DNA of 64,000 nt from Prostheceraeus crozeri (lineage: Eukaryota > Platyhelminthes > Polycladida > Euryleptidae). Under the pieces are notes generated by a model that saw only the letters and a list, made by a program, of their open reading frames with translations, was not told where the DNA came from and did no database searches. Shown one piece after another: positions 24,061-34,735 of this stretch. The stretch is from the NCBI GenBank assembly GCA_907163375.1, contig CAJQUW010007784.1:496001-560000 (forward strand), written 5' to 3'. Numbering within the stretch: position 1 is the stretch's first letter; each line of letters starts with the position of its first letter. The translations under genes were made by a program, and so were the position numbers.

Positions 24061-24888
24061 GAATTGACGCACGAATTGACTTTGCCGTAACTTAGCTCAC
24101 AAAACGACCTTTATTAACTTACAGCGTCTATTCTGTAGTAATCAGGAGCATCACTCTATCGAAGATTATCAGATAAGTAGAGAACAATAACAACTTTCTC
24201 ATCTTCGCTTCCGATACTCGTTTTGCAGTAAATGAAATACCATTCATCTCCAAATGAATTCATGAAAGTCTGAAAGTGCACTGATAAGGGATTTTGATGT
24301 TCATTTGGTCAAATTGTCCTCACAAAAGGTCAGAATTGTTGGATAGCTATGTCGAAAGTCAGTCATTTCTCTGCACGAACATCTGGCAACCTGTGGTGTC
24401 AGGTTTCAGTGCGGGGGTAAAGCAGGTCTCAGCGCGGGATGGATTTTCCTATCTCTCAAGCAAACCGCGCGTCATTTCAGAACTTTTTCTGAAATTTCTT
24501 GGACGCGTGGTCCCGCGCGTCTCTGTGTGAACAGGCCCATAGGTTTGTTAAGGTTCTGAACTAAAAATCTGGACGCGTGAAACCATCTCGGATGGGAATG
24601 GACCTTCAGATAGCTTTTAATTTCAATTATGCATGTGCAATTTTGTACATTGATTAAAACCCACCCAATCAAGACACTAAAGTCAAATTACTTTGTCCCT
24701 AAAAGTCAGTAAGAAAGATTTATAGTTAAATCACGCGTAATAGAATAGAAAATGATCATTACAGAAATTCTATGCCTTAACGAACTTGCATCATTCTTAT
24801 CCGATATTGATTGTGATAAGTGTCGTCGATGGTCTGGAATTTTTTCATTATCGAAGGTATAATGCATAATACACCAACGTTGACATAC
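24061..24888. other. Intron 2 of cathepsin B copy 2, distal part
   Basis: It holds a CG-rich patch at about 24420-24600 with repeated ACGCG words (GGACGCGTGG, CCGCGCGTC) in otherwise AT-rich DNA. It is probably an old repeat. No gene is seen. Confidence 0.35.
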
Positions 24889-25237
24889 CGTAATGTTTAT
24901 CTTCCAAATATGTCCTCTTATATCCTGGACGACAAGTTGTTCTACAGGTTGGTGTCGGTAAAGTTTTCTCTGGACAAGAAGGTAGCCGACCATGGCCATG
25001 ATGCTCGCATTTTGGGATCCTGTAAGGTTGACATCCTTGATGAGATTCATATTGTCCGCCGGTAACAATACCATGTTTTACCCAATATTCCCAAGCAGCT
25101 GAAAGCCAACCGCCATTACAGCCGAAACCACATGTACGGCAACATGACAGCAAGTTTTCGACAGATATGTGAGCATTGACCCGACCGTTTGAATGAATAC
25201 ATATGCGATCAGACATAGCTTCCACAGCACCGATAGC
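24889..25237 (-). CDS. Cathepsin B copy 2, exon 2 (central)
   Basis: It runs from a TATTTCAG acceptor (ending 25238) to a GTATGT donor at 24888-24883, 349 bp, phase 0 to phase 1. It starts AIGAVEAMSDRIC, which joins the GSCW of exon 1 exactly as in known cathepsin B. It carries SVENLLSCC, GCNGGW, GGQYESHQGCQPY and the occluding loop CEHHGHGRLPSC. The loop His pair (residues 193-194 of the whole protein) gives cathepsin B its dipeptidyl carboxypeptidase activity in characterised enzymes. It ends YLEDKHY plus the first base of Gly. Confidence 0.92.
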
Positions 25238-26614
25238 CTGAAATAAACAAGTACGCTTTGATTTTGCATGAATCAGCCTGCATGGTATGTAATTGTTATA
25301 CAATGTTTATGATACTAGGTTCTATAATCATACGATATAACGATTCAATATATACGATTCAACCACTAAAAAATGTCACCGCTTCCATCCACGCGTAAAT
25401 TTTATTTCTGCGCTTCACTTGCGAAGCAATGCAGCCTTCCACGATTGCAGTTCGGTAGAATGAACCATTTCTCCTATGATCTGCAAAGACATCATTTTAT
25501 CTTTTAAATGATATAAAATGATATCATTTTACATCACTTTATTTTTTTCTAATGAAAACATGCAATTTTTTAGTGAAATATACGTAGGCCTACATCGTAA
25601 ATAGATCTAGTCATACGAATTCTTCGATTTACACTGCTACCATGCTACTTTTGTTGCTCTTAGCAATGAAATTGAAATAAGATTGCATGCAGCATCGATA
25701 TATACCAAATAATGGAAGACCGAAGAAAGTAGTTTAGTCATACAAAGCTTCTTGTGTATCAAAGCTCAGGTAGGGCCTATGGCCTATACATTAGACATCG
25801 CAAGTTTTGATTTAAGCTTTATACACTAGAATTACAAATATGCCTGCAATATGCAGTTGGTTAGGCCAACAGTATCTAAAGTATGAAGAAAGGCTAAAAA
25901 TATTTAGATTACAGTCAAGACTTCAAAACATCAAGGCAGTTAGTTATTAATGAGTTCAATGATCAATCATGGGCCTACTGGAAGTCTCAGGAAACTAGCA
26001 ATATATAAGATATACACTGTACATGTAGAGCTAATCCCAGAAAACGGCGGTCTTTATAACCAGAATCTTAATTATCCAAGTTCGAAATGTCGAGCTTTGA
26101 CTGCACTCGCATTTTCCAATTTCAAAGCCTCGTCTACATATTACTAATAATTTATTCATGCGCTTATATTATACTCGCGTTGATGAAACTAAGAAAAGTC
26201 AGAAAAATTATCGTTTTTAAATGTAAATGTAAATCAACAAGAGTCAAGAAAAATAACCGCAATATACCTACATGTCAGTCTTACAGGATGCACACATATA
26301 AAGTACCACGCTAGTCTATTTGTCGACTCCGCGTTATATTCGTGTGATTCACATTTGCTTCTTAGCGCACCTGCGGTCCTGCATTGTTAGACAATCTGTG
26401 TGATAGACAGACTGACAGACAATAGCCTGTTGCTTTTCGCTACATGAATCAACCAGTGAGTAAAGACATGGATAGAACAAACGAAAAAGACTAAATTTGC
26501 TTCAATACAAAATGCGAAGAATCTATGATAAGAAAATGTAATGGAACAAAAATTTTTGATAATATCATTTTATATCATTTTTCAAAAATAAAATGATATC
26601 ATTTTTCCTGCGAA
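25238..26614. other. Intron 1 of copy 2, with paired AT palindromes
   Basis: The 16-mer AAAATGATATCATTTT occurs at 25515-25530 and 26590-26605, each beside a second AATGATAT/ATATCATT block in inverted order. The 1.1 kb between holds no gene. The pair could be the ends of a non-autonomous element; that is inference. Confidence 0.4.
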
Positions 26615-26616
26615 TA

Positions 26617-28138
26617 TAGCTTTTTCCAATCAACTGTTGACATAGAAATATCAAATGTGATATAGTGCAATCAAATGTAGAAAATAAGATCCTATATAGG
26701 GAACTCTATGCTACTACTGCTTTCTATGATTCATTCATACTGTCACAAATTTCTATCTTTGACTTGCTTGAATGAATTTAAATTTTTAACACATAGCTGA
26801 CATTCAAAAGATTGAAACTTTTGTCACACTATCAAGATAGCAGTCATGCCTTATGCGAAAATATCTGCAACTGACAAGCAAAGATTGTTTGATGCCTACA
26901 ATCGCGGTGAAGACTACGTGGAGCTTGCTCGACAATTGGGCATAAAGCGTTCATCCGCATGGGCAATAGTAAGTAGAGCTCTCAAAAGAGACGGTGAGGT
27001 TGCAGTTCAGAGAGGAGGTGTCAGAGCAAATAGAATAAAGGTAAACCAAATTCTTACCGAGACAGCGGTGAGCATTGTGAACAATCACCCATAGTTCACA
27101 CTTGATCAGATCATATATGAGCTGCATGCTAGTTTACCTGACCAACCAAGGTTGTCACGAACGACACTGTCAAGAATTTTGAATGGGCAGTTGATCTCAA
27201 TGGAAAAGTTGGAAGACTCTCCAGTAGAGAGAAATTCTCAAACTACGAAAGAGAGAAGAAGAGAATTTGCCCATTGGATGATGGTGGACGGTGTCAACAA
27301 AGAGCTCATATTCATCGATGAGGCAGGTATCAACCTTTGGTTAAAGCGTTCTCGAGGTCGTTCACATGTTGGAGAGCGAGCATATCGTGTCGTAAATGGC
27401 AGGCGCTCAAAGAATTTAACAATGACTTTTGCTGTAAGCCATACCAGAGGAATTCTCTCACATAGACTTCAAGAAGGAGGTATGACTAGATATGAAAAGT
27501 TTTCTTTAAACATTCCCCATGATGGCATATCAAGCACTGTAAATGGCACGGATTTGAAAAGTCAATAAAAATTAATTAATGCATTAGAAATTTCAATAAT
27601 TGAATTTCAAAGATTCAGAATCAAACAATATTTTAAATAGATTTATAACACTTCGAAAAAGTTGTAGGTCTCACTTTTAACAAAATCGTCTAATTGCTCG
27701 TTTAATTAATTTGTGTAATTAGATGTATTTATCATTAATTCATTGATAATCTATTTTTTCGTAAGTACCTGTCAGTGAAAAATACAACTTAATGCAGTTT
27801 TCTAGTATCCAGAGTTCGATCAGTTCTATATTCATTTAAAGTTTGAGACAAAATAATTGATGAAAGCACAAGAATTACTCTACATGTAAAATTATCTTGT
27901 AAAACATTAATCATATCATGTAGGTAATCAATCACAATGGCATGTCATTTGAAAAATAGCATGTGGATTATTTGATGTTCTCAAATTGATTTGTATATTT
28001 GATTGCCTATTGCCACATTTGTTTGACCTTGCCGCATTTGGTTACGCTCAATATCTATATTTGATTGGGCTTGCCACATTTGTTTGCTCTATATTACTTT
28101 TGATAGATCTAATTTCTACATTTGATCGGAAAAAGCTA
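26617..28138 (+). mobile_element. Truncated Tc1/IS630-type transposon
   Basis: The ends read TAGCTTTTTCC (26617, and inverted at 28138) with TA on both sides. Subterminal repeats match inverted (ATCAAATGTAGAAA near 26671 and, inverted, near 28110). Near the right end are three copies of a TTGCC(A/G)CATTTG phrase. The transposase gene inside is incomplete. It lies in intron 1 of the cathepsin gene, opposite strand. Confidence 0.75.
26846..27568 (+). pseudogene. Tc1/IS630 transposase, truncated
   Basis: It starts at ATG 26846 with a helix-turn-helix (KQRLFDAYNRGEDYVELAR, then LGIKRSSAWAIV). A TAG at 27092-27094 interrupts the frame, after which the same frame continues through PRLSRTTLSRILNG to the first catalytic Asp in ELIFIDEAGINLWLKRS. 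The frame keeps family-like text to about RSKNLTMTFAVSH and then becomes unrelated. The second Asp and the Glu are absent. One stop plus loss of the C-terminal half makes it inactive. The family is IS630/Tc1/mariner by the FIDE-G-N-L-RR-GR pattern. Confidence 0.8.
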
Positions 28139-28140
28139 TA

Positions 28141-29141
28141 ATATGCTATTATTTTATCGTTGCCGATCATAGCATTTCTCTATAATCTCTAATGGGTCAA
28201 ACTCAATTACTTGCACACGGGGTTGCGTCAAGTGGAAATTATACTCAACAACAGCCCATGCAAATAGTCTACTTTTGTCCTTTGCTAAGAAGGTATTTGT
28301 ATCTGGGTCAGGATCTCAGGAATCAATGTAATTTACTGTCCTTTTTGCCGATAGTAGACGAAGAAACATCATTTCGACGACGAAGCATTTGTTGATCATT
28401 CCGTGAATTTCTACAACTCACGTGATTTTCATGGATGACATGAATATGCTTTTGCATTCAAATGTTTTAACAACATACGTGCTTGAAAAAAACTAAATGC
28501 ATTTCATAAGCATATTAGAAGAATTCAAAATATTTGATTCTTTATGTTTCCAAAGAATTGTTTGTTTGTAATCACTCTGTATTTTAGCATCTGAGAAAGT
28601 GCTTATTGGCATGTTTAACTATGACGAAGTAGAAATACTTGCATTTGCGTTTAACTTTGCAAAAAATGTGTTTGTTTCAAGCCCGTCGGAAGCATGAACA
28701 CATGCAAGTAAGAAGACAATCAATTACTTTTGATTACTTTTGTTATCTAAAGTGGACTGGTAAGGATATTGGTTCCCAATCATGGCAGAACACCTAAAGA
28801 TCAATGCATGACTGAAACATAGAATTCCAACTTTTCCTAATATTAAATCGAAGTCCATTCGAAGCGGTTCACGGTCAATATACACTAGGCATCGGAGTAG
28901 ATCACTGCTGCTCTATCCACAGAATAATCAAGTTAGTGGAGCATGCAATGGTTGCACCTTGTTTTCAGCGCCTTGTATTGCTAATCATTTTATCAAAATG
29001 ATTTTGTGTTCAGAAAGTTTTCGGTAACACCCGAAGATGCGAAGTGGAACCTAGAGCATAGCAAGCCCAATTCACTAATTACCAAACCAGCAGCAGCCCT
29101 GAGTCACCCTTGGAGTCCCTGATATGTTACGATGCAAGCAT
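28141..29141. other. Intron 1 of copy 2, no gene seen
   Basis: AT-rich intron DNA; nothing recognised. Confidence 0.35.
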
Positions 29142-29714
29142 GCACACGGTGGGTTTGAATTCGATCATCACCTAAAAGAATTCTCCAGTAAAACTATTTG
29201 CAGTTTCTGGGCATACATAGTCCATGTAGTCGAGAAATGTCAATTTCAGAAAAATGCATCGAGCTATTTTCGAGAAAATTCAAATTTTTAGTAAATTTTA
29301 AGTAGTATGAAAAAAAGCATCTTTAAAGTGTTTCATGAAAAATTCTCCAAAGAAGCTGTTTGCATTTTTTGAACATACATCGTTTGACCATATAAGGACA
29401 CTTGAGAAATATCAATCTTGCAAATTTTCATCGAGCTGCTCCCGAAAAAATTCAAATTTTGAGTTGTTTAGTATAAATATTCATCATTTTTTACTTTGAT
29501 AAAAATATCTTTGGAAAACCTGTTCACATTTTTGAATGTAGGCCTACTCTACTATATGTAGGTGCAGTTGGAAAAGGTCGAACTTTCTTAAATATTTTGA
29601 ATTTTTTTATCATTGACATTTCTTGACTACATGGACTAAGTATGCCCAGAGACTGCAAATAGTTTTACTGGAGAATTCTTTTAGGTGATAATCGAATGCA
29701 AACCCACCGTGTGC
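29142..29714. mobile_element. Foldback element with ~100-bp inverted ends
   Basis: The left end GCACACGGTGGGTTTG through TACATAGTCCATGTAGTC matches, inverted, the stretch from about 29615 to 29714 (GGAGAATTCTTTTAGGTGAT, CAAACCCACCGTGTGC). Inside, a block at about 29178-29280 is repeated in diverged form at about 29338-29460 (ATTCTCCA, GTTTGCA, TCGAGCT, AAAATTCAAATTTT). It has no open gene, so it is a non-autonomous element in intron 1. Confidence 0.75.
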
Positions 29715-29784
29715 AGGGACGCAACATAAAGCCGACAAGAAGCACAGCTGCAATTAATTGATTGCTAACATCAAATAAGTCGCA

Positions 29785-29975
29785 ACTGAATTTCAACATC
29801 AGATTCAGTTTCAAATACCTTTTCCTGAATGTGCACTTGCTTGTCTGACATCGGCTTTATAATACGTCCGTTATAGTGCATGTTCAAGCTGTAGCTTTAA
29901 TGCCCTAAATGAGTCAAGAATTAGCGCTTCGTGCGAAATTGCAAGTTTCGCTATAAACGAGAGAAAACATGAGCT
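29785..29975 (-). repeat. Duplicate of cathepsin promoter-proximal sequence
   Basis: About 190 bp match 34547-34735, which lies upstream of the ATG of copy 2, in the same orientation (GTCGCAACTGAATTTCAACA, TGTCTGACATCGGCTT, GAGAAAACATGAGCT). The match includes a TATA-like TTTATA (29953-29958). No exon 1 follows it to the left; the foldback element does. It may be the remains of a duplicated 5' end, an alternative promoter, or a dispersed repeat. Confidence 0.6.
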
Positions 29976-31322
29976 CAAGATGCCCATGGGTGGTGTATCA
30001 TGAGTGTTTTGCCCACTGTGCTGCATCGTGATCGCTTTTTCTTAGTAATTAATAGATTGACATAGCTACATAATTGCAATTAGTTGTTTGCTTCCTTCAG
30101 CAATTAAAATTAATTGGTTACTTGCCCTAAGCTAATTGCAATTAATTTTTGATAACCCCTGGTTTTTACAAAAATCACTATGTACCTACCAGCATCTAGC
30201 CAGGTGGCTGCTTTTTCATTTGAAGTCATTGAACCTAACATTTGAAGCGTTACAGCATCGTAAAAGAGCTGCGATTAAAACATTATCGATAGGTTCTGAA
30301 AGCAGTCATTCTTTAGGTGCTGCATCATGGCAGTGCGTGTACACGACCAACTAATGTTTGTAATGTTCATTCTAGTCTTTTAACTGTTCTTTTCATTCAG
30401 TCACATTGAAAACGACGTTCAGCACCTAAATGGTACCTTTAACATAAAATTTTCATTTGAGTCTCCGAACATTTTCCAATGTCAAATTTGATAAATTTAG
30501 AATGATTTTGGAAGTATCATTTATTCTAAACGTCAAAGCTAGTTGTAAGTGTGCAATATCGCGCACTATGCCATTTTACTCGAATCGAAGCATCTTCACA
30601 TTAATATTTTCTATAAAACCTTGCTTCTTCATTTGCTTTCTTATTTTCTATGCACCATACTAGAGCTGGTACTCTCACACCATCCAACCGCTCCGCACAA
30701 CAATGTGTATTACATCATAAGAGAGCTTGTATTCTCATATTTAGAATTAGCTATGATGGACTTGCATCCGTTATTGTATTTGCTGAACAGTGCTCAAAAT
30801 ATGAAAATGGTTCAATTTACAAATCGCAATTTTTCAATGAGAAAGCATGCGAGTATGATAATGAATCAAACACGGAAAGAAAGAGTATTTTTTAAGCTCT
30901 CATTTGATATACTGGTCATCCAAATCGGTAAACTAGGAAAAAATTAGTGATATCGTGAAATTATCACAAAATCATGACTCTTTTGGTCGAAAATGTTAGC
31001 TATGTTTTCACTTTTTCATGAAAATGTTCATGTTTGGTATCTTCAGAATCCAGTCAATTGCAATCCTTCAGAATGTAAGGAGTTGAATTGAGCTAGTAAA
31101 AGGCATTAAGCAGCATTACATATTTCTGGCTATTTTTAGCCTGCTCTATGCTTTTAGCAATGTTCACTTCAATGCGACACAAAGAAAAGCACCAATGACT
31201 GGTGACTTTTGAATAGCCAGGAATCAAGCAAGTGACTTGACAAGATTCTGACCCGATCATGCAGTCAATGGAAATTCATGTTTCTCAGGACAATGTGTGT
31301 GATTTTCTACTGCTGCTGTATT
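29976..31322. other. Intron 1 of copy 2, no gene seen
   Basis: Two overlapping open frames at 30549-30947 have no recognisable domain and no conserved start. I treat them as chance. Confidence 0.35.
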
Positions 31323-33830
31323 CACAGAATTAGATGGTTTAACCGCATCACTTTGCTAGAAGTGCAAACTGATTCAAAACAATGGCGCATACAAAAACTT
31401 ATTAAGTAGGCAAAAAGACATTTATAATACCTTGCAGAGATAGGAAAAACAGTCTTGCGGATTGCCGTGGATTCCTTCAAAATGCTCCGATCGCCACGAT
31501 TCCTTCAGATTCGAAAAATTCTGATCATTGCGCAAAAGTTTTCTCGATAATGTTGCTCCTTCCGATCATTATTAAAACAGTTCGTGCAAGAGCCATAGAG
31601 GTAGAATATCTTCCCTGATATATCTAGAGTGCTGACTGTGCATGACTCGCCGGCGAGAAGCTGTAACACTCATGGCGATGGGAATTCCCCAAAATTGTAG
31701 GGCAGAAAGATTGAGGGTCAGTTCATCTGCATTGTGTAAACGCGAGTGTTAACCATGGTTGGCAGTTGTGCGGCTTACAATTGTACTAAAAGAGGAGGGA
31801 ATTTACACAGATTTCCTCTTACTGAACCAGTGCTTCTCCAAAAATGGATCAAAAATATTCGTCGTGTCGGCTTTAAGGCCGGTAAACACTAGCGTATCTG
31901 CTCCGAACAATCGCCAGCTCGATCAATTGTAATCCTGGTCATTTAGATAATGTCTACAAACATCTCAGTAACAGGGTTTTACAGCATCCACTTACAAGTG
32001 ATTACTCACTAATAATTGATGAGATGTCTCTTAAGCGAGAAACCGAGTGGGATTCCAGTTGTCGGCAGTTTAGCGGATTTGTTGATTATGGTGGTGGTCC
32101 GGTTGAGGGAGAAATAGCACAAAATGCCTTGGTGCTGATGTTAGTAGGCACTAGAATACATTGGAAAGTCCCTGTTGGATACGCATTTACAAAACATGTA
32201 AACGCGGAAAATTTGCGAACACTGGTCAAAAAGTGCATAATAAAAGCGTCAAACATCGGCTTGAGCGTTCTCAGCGTTGTGGCCGACGTCTCGTCTGTAA
32301 ATTTGAGAGCTGCAGTTCTTCTATGGTGCTCGTTTGACGTAAAGACAATGCGAACCTGGTTTCCTCATCCATACAGAACTTCTGACAAAATTTATTGGAT
32401 TTGTGATGCATCCCACATGCTAAAGTTAATGCGAAATTTATTGGCCGAATACGAGATCCTTGCCCGTACAACTGGTGAATCCACTGAAAAAATACGTTGG
32501 TTTTACATTCAAGAACTACACAAATTGCAGATGAAGGATTCACTGATTTTAGCAAATATACTTTCGGGACGTCATGTACATTATCGCAATCTTATAATGA
32601 AAGTAAATATTGCGGCACAGACTATGAGCTAGTCAGTGGCGACCGCCTTTGATTTTTTGCGAGACGATATGAAATTGCCGCATTTCAAGGGCAGCCTTTT
32701 ATTCGAATAATTGATCGACTATTCGACACTTTGAATTCGAAAAATCCGTTAGCTAAGGGGTTCAAGTCACAATTGAGAAAAGAAAATAAAATGCATTGGG
32801 ACCCATTCCTTAGATACGCGAAAGATTATTTGCTGACTTTGAAGCGTAATGACGGTTGTTTCATCATCGATACGAGACGCAAAGTCCCAGTTGTCGGATT
32901 TTCATTCACCAACCAATCAATATATCAATCCATGTGAAACATTCATAAGTCTTGGAGAACACTTTGAAGATCATGAGATCGGAATTACGGAACCCTTATT
33001 CGTGCTGTAATAAACTGTTACTTGAAACTAAGACTGCATAAGTATGGTCGTCTATACAAAGAACGTCGCTTGTTGCTCAACAAAAGCTCAATCCGCCAAA
33101 AATGCTATAAATTGGTTCTGTTTCGCGGCATGTAACAGTGGTGCTACTGTCACACATGTTTTGGATGTTGTTGTCACATCGGTAAGCTGCATTTCCTACA
33201 TATTCGCTTGAGTCATTTAATTATGTTGAAATTCATTCATTAGGGATCTGATGAGTATCAAATAACCTGAATTAACAGTTAATTATTCAAATACTCCCAG
33301 CCATTTTTTGAATGTATTTAAGAGGTTGAACATTCCTTAAATATTAATAAATGTTAAACTAATCGTAAACATAAGATATTGAATGAGCCTGTCACTTAAT
33401 TACAGGTGCGATTTCTATTTATCATTTTGATTGTCACTTTCAGTCAATATTGTACTGTCCGACAAAGCAGTCCATCTCTTGCCCCATATTTCGCGTGCGA
33501 TAAAATCCTCATGCCGGTTACACTTCCCATAACGCCGTCCGCCCTCTAGATAATAGGGAAGATATATTCTACCTCTATGGCAAGAGCACGAAAAACGTTC
33601 AGAAACTTCTCTGTAGAACTTGACATCGACTGTGTCTCTTAGCTGTGTGATCAAGTTGATTACAGTCACTGAAACTTCTCACAATTTGACGTGTTTAATG
33701 TTGAATTGGCTGTTCATTGTTCGATTGCTATGGTATTATGTCAGCAGATTGTGCCATTTCATTAACGTTGCATGTTCCAATGTTTCCTTTCTAGTCAAAC
33801 AGAAGAAGAGATGACTTATCTAATTCTGTG
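31323..33830 (+). mobile_element. P/THAP-type DNA transposon, inactive
   Basis: The left end is CACAGAATTAGATGG and the right end, inverted, is CACAGAATTAGATAAG. TGTATT flanks both sides (31317-31322 and 33832-33837). Subterminal text is shared with the 604-bp element at 8890-9493. It holds a THAP zinc-finger exon and an RNase-H-like transposase region. It lies in intron 1 of cathepsin copy 2, opposite strand, and is about 2.5 kb long. Confidence 0.8.
31755..32937 (+). pseudogene. P-element/THAP9-like transposase, broken
   Basis: ATG 31755 opens a THAP domain (CAAYNCTKRGG, HRFPL, LQKWIKNIRRVGF) that hits TAG at 31890-31892, followed in frame by RICSE, the expected last Cys motif. After a gap, the catalytic region runs from IIDEMSLKRETEW (about 32010) through FSGFVDYGGG, HWKVPVGYAF, WICDASHMLKLMRNLLAEY and IAAQTMS. 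A frame change lies near 32630, and the related IIDRLFDTLNSKNPLAKGFK segment follows to 32937. The motifs are those of THAP9/P transposases. At least one stop, a probable internal deletion and a frame change disable it. Confidence 0.85.
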
Positions 33831-34068
33831 ATGTATTAATCAAGCAATGCTTTGTTGTTATCATTCACGAGTGAACTGTTTGTCATGCTCATGCAAACAA
33901 TACAAGTACATAAAGGCCGATAAAGGCATCAGTAACAAAGAACTTAACTAACTGGAGCTCGGATTGTTTTAGATTATTAACAGTTTGAATGCCACTACTT
34001 GACGTGGATATATCGTTCTCGCTGTAATCTTGTGAGTGAGAGCGAGTCAAACAAGAAATTTATCTTAC
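33831..34068. other. Intron 1 start of copy 2
   Basis: Short intron stretch between the P-type element and the GTAAGA donor at 34068-34063. Confidence 0.5.
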
Positions 34069-34410
34069 CCAACAAGATCCACAGTCTCCTTGGTCACGGA
34101 TTTCTTGTATGGTTGGACAGTGCGGCCAATTTTTCCTTGCGTCAAAGGACTCCGGTATTTCTGTGGTCTCCGAATGGTCAATTGGTTGCTTTGATTCGTA
34201 CCTCTGAAGATCTCGGAGGACTCCAAGCTGTCGCTTCACTTGGGCTACAGTCCGAAATCGTGTGACAGACCCGGCTGTCCAAGTAGTGTGTGCCTCGTGG
34301 TTTATGAAATTTATCATTTCAATGCCCAGTGGCTCAAACATGATCCTCACCGACGTCGCATTACATAGAGCGGCGAGAAGAAATGGAGCGATGATAAAAA
34401 CGTTATCCAT
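34069..34410 (-). CDS. Cathepsin B copy 2, exon 1 (signal, propeptide, catalytic Cys)
   Basis: ATG 34410 to the GTAAGA donor gives 114 codons in phase 0. Exons 34410-34069, 25237-24889 and 20635-20310 together give 338 residues; human cathepsin B has 339. Residues 1-18 are a signal peptide ([13 protein letters not shown]), followed by a propeptide to about residue 84 and the mature enzyme from [15 protein letters not shown]. The catalytic Cys113 lies in QGDCGSCW, and the neighbouring Cys110 needed for a disulfide is present. All triad and loop residues are kept, so I expect an active lysosomal or secreted cysteine protease. The full gene spans 14 kb, mostly transposon-filled introns. Confidence 0.93.
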
Positions 34411-34546
34411 TCTAGAACAATAACATTAATATATGTCAAAATATGAATTGATCTTTTTAATCGCTTGTAATCATTTCTTTAAATGACAAACCTACAAAAT
34501 AATCGACAACCTCAAAAGCTACATTAGCGAGTGAAATGGAGCATCC

Positions 34547-34735
34547 AAAGTCGCAACTGAATTTCAACATCAGATTCAATTTCAGATACTTTTTCCTGAA
34601 TGTGCATTCGTTTGTCTGACATCGGCTTCATAAAACTTCCATTGTGCTGCACGTTCAAGTTGTAGCTTCAATGCCTAGCGTATCGTGCGAAATCGCAAGA
34701 TTCGTTATAAAAGAGAAAACATGAGCTGAAAAGAT
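34547..34735 (-). promoter_or_regulatory. Probable promoter region of cathepsin B copy 2
   Basis: On the minus strand a TTTTATAAC box lies at about 34698-34706, some 290 bp before the ATG. The 190-bp block around it is duplicated in intron 1 (29785-29975) with its own TTTATA. A start site about 30 bp past the box would give a 5' leader of roughly 260 bp. This is inferred from motif and position only. Confidence 0.4.
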
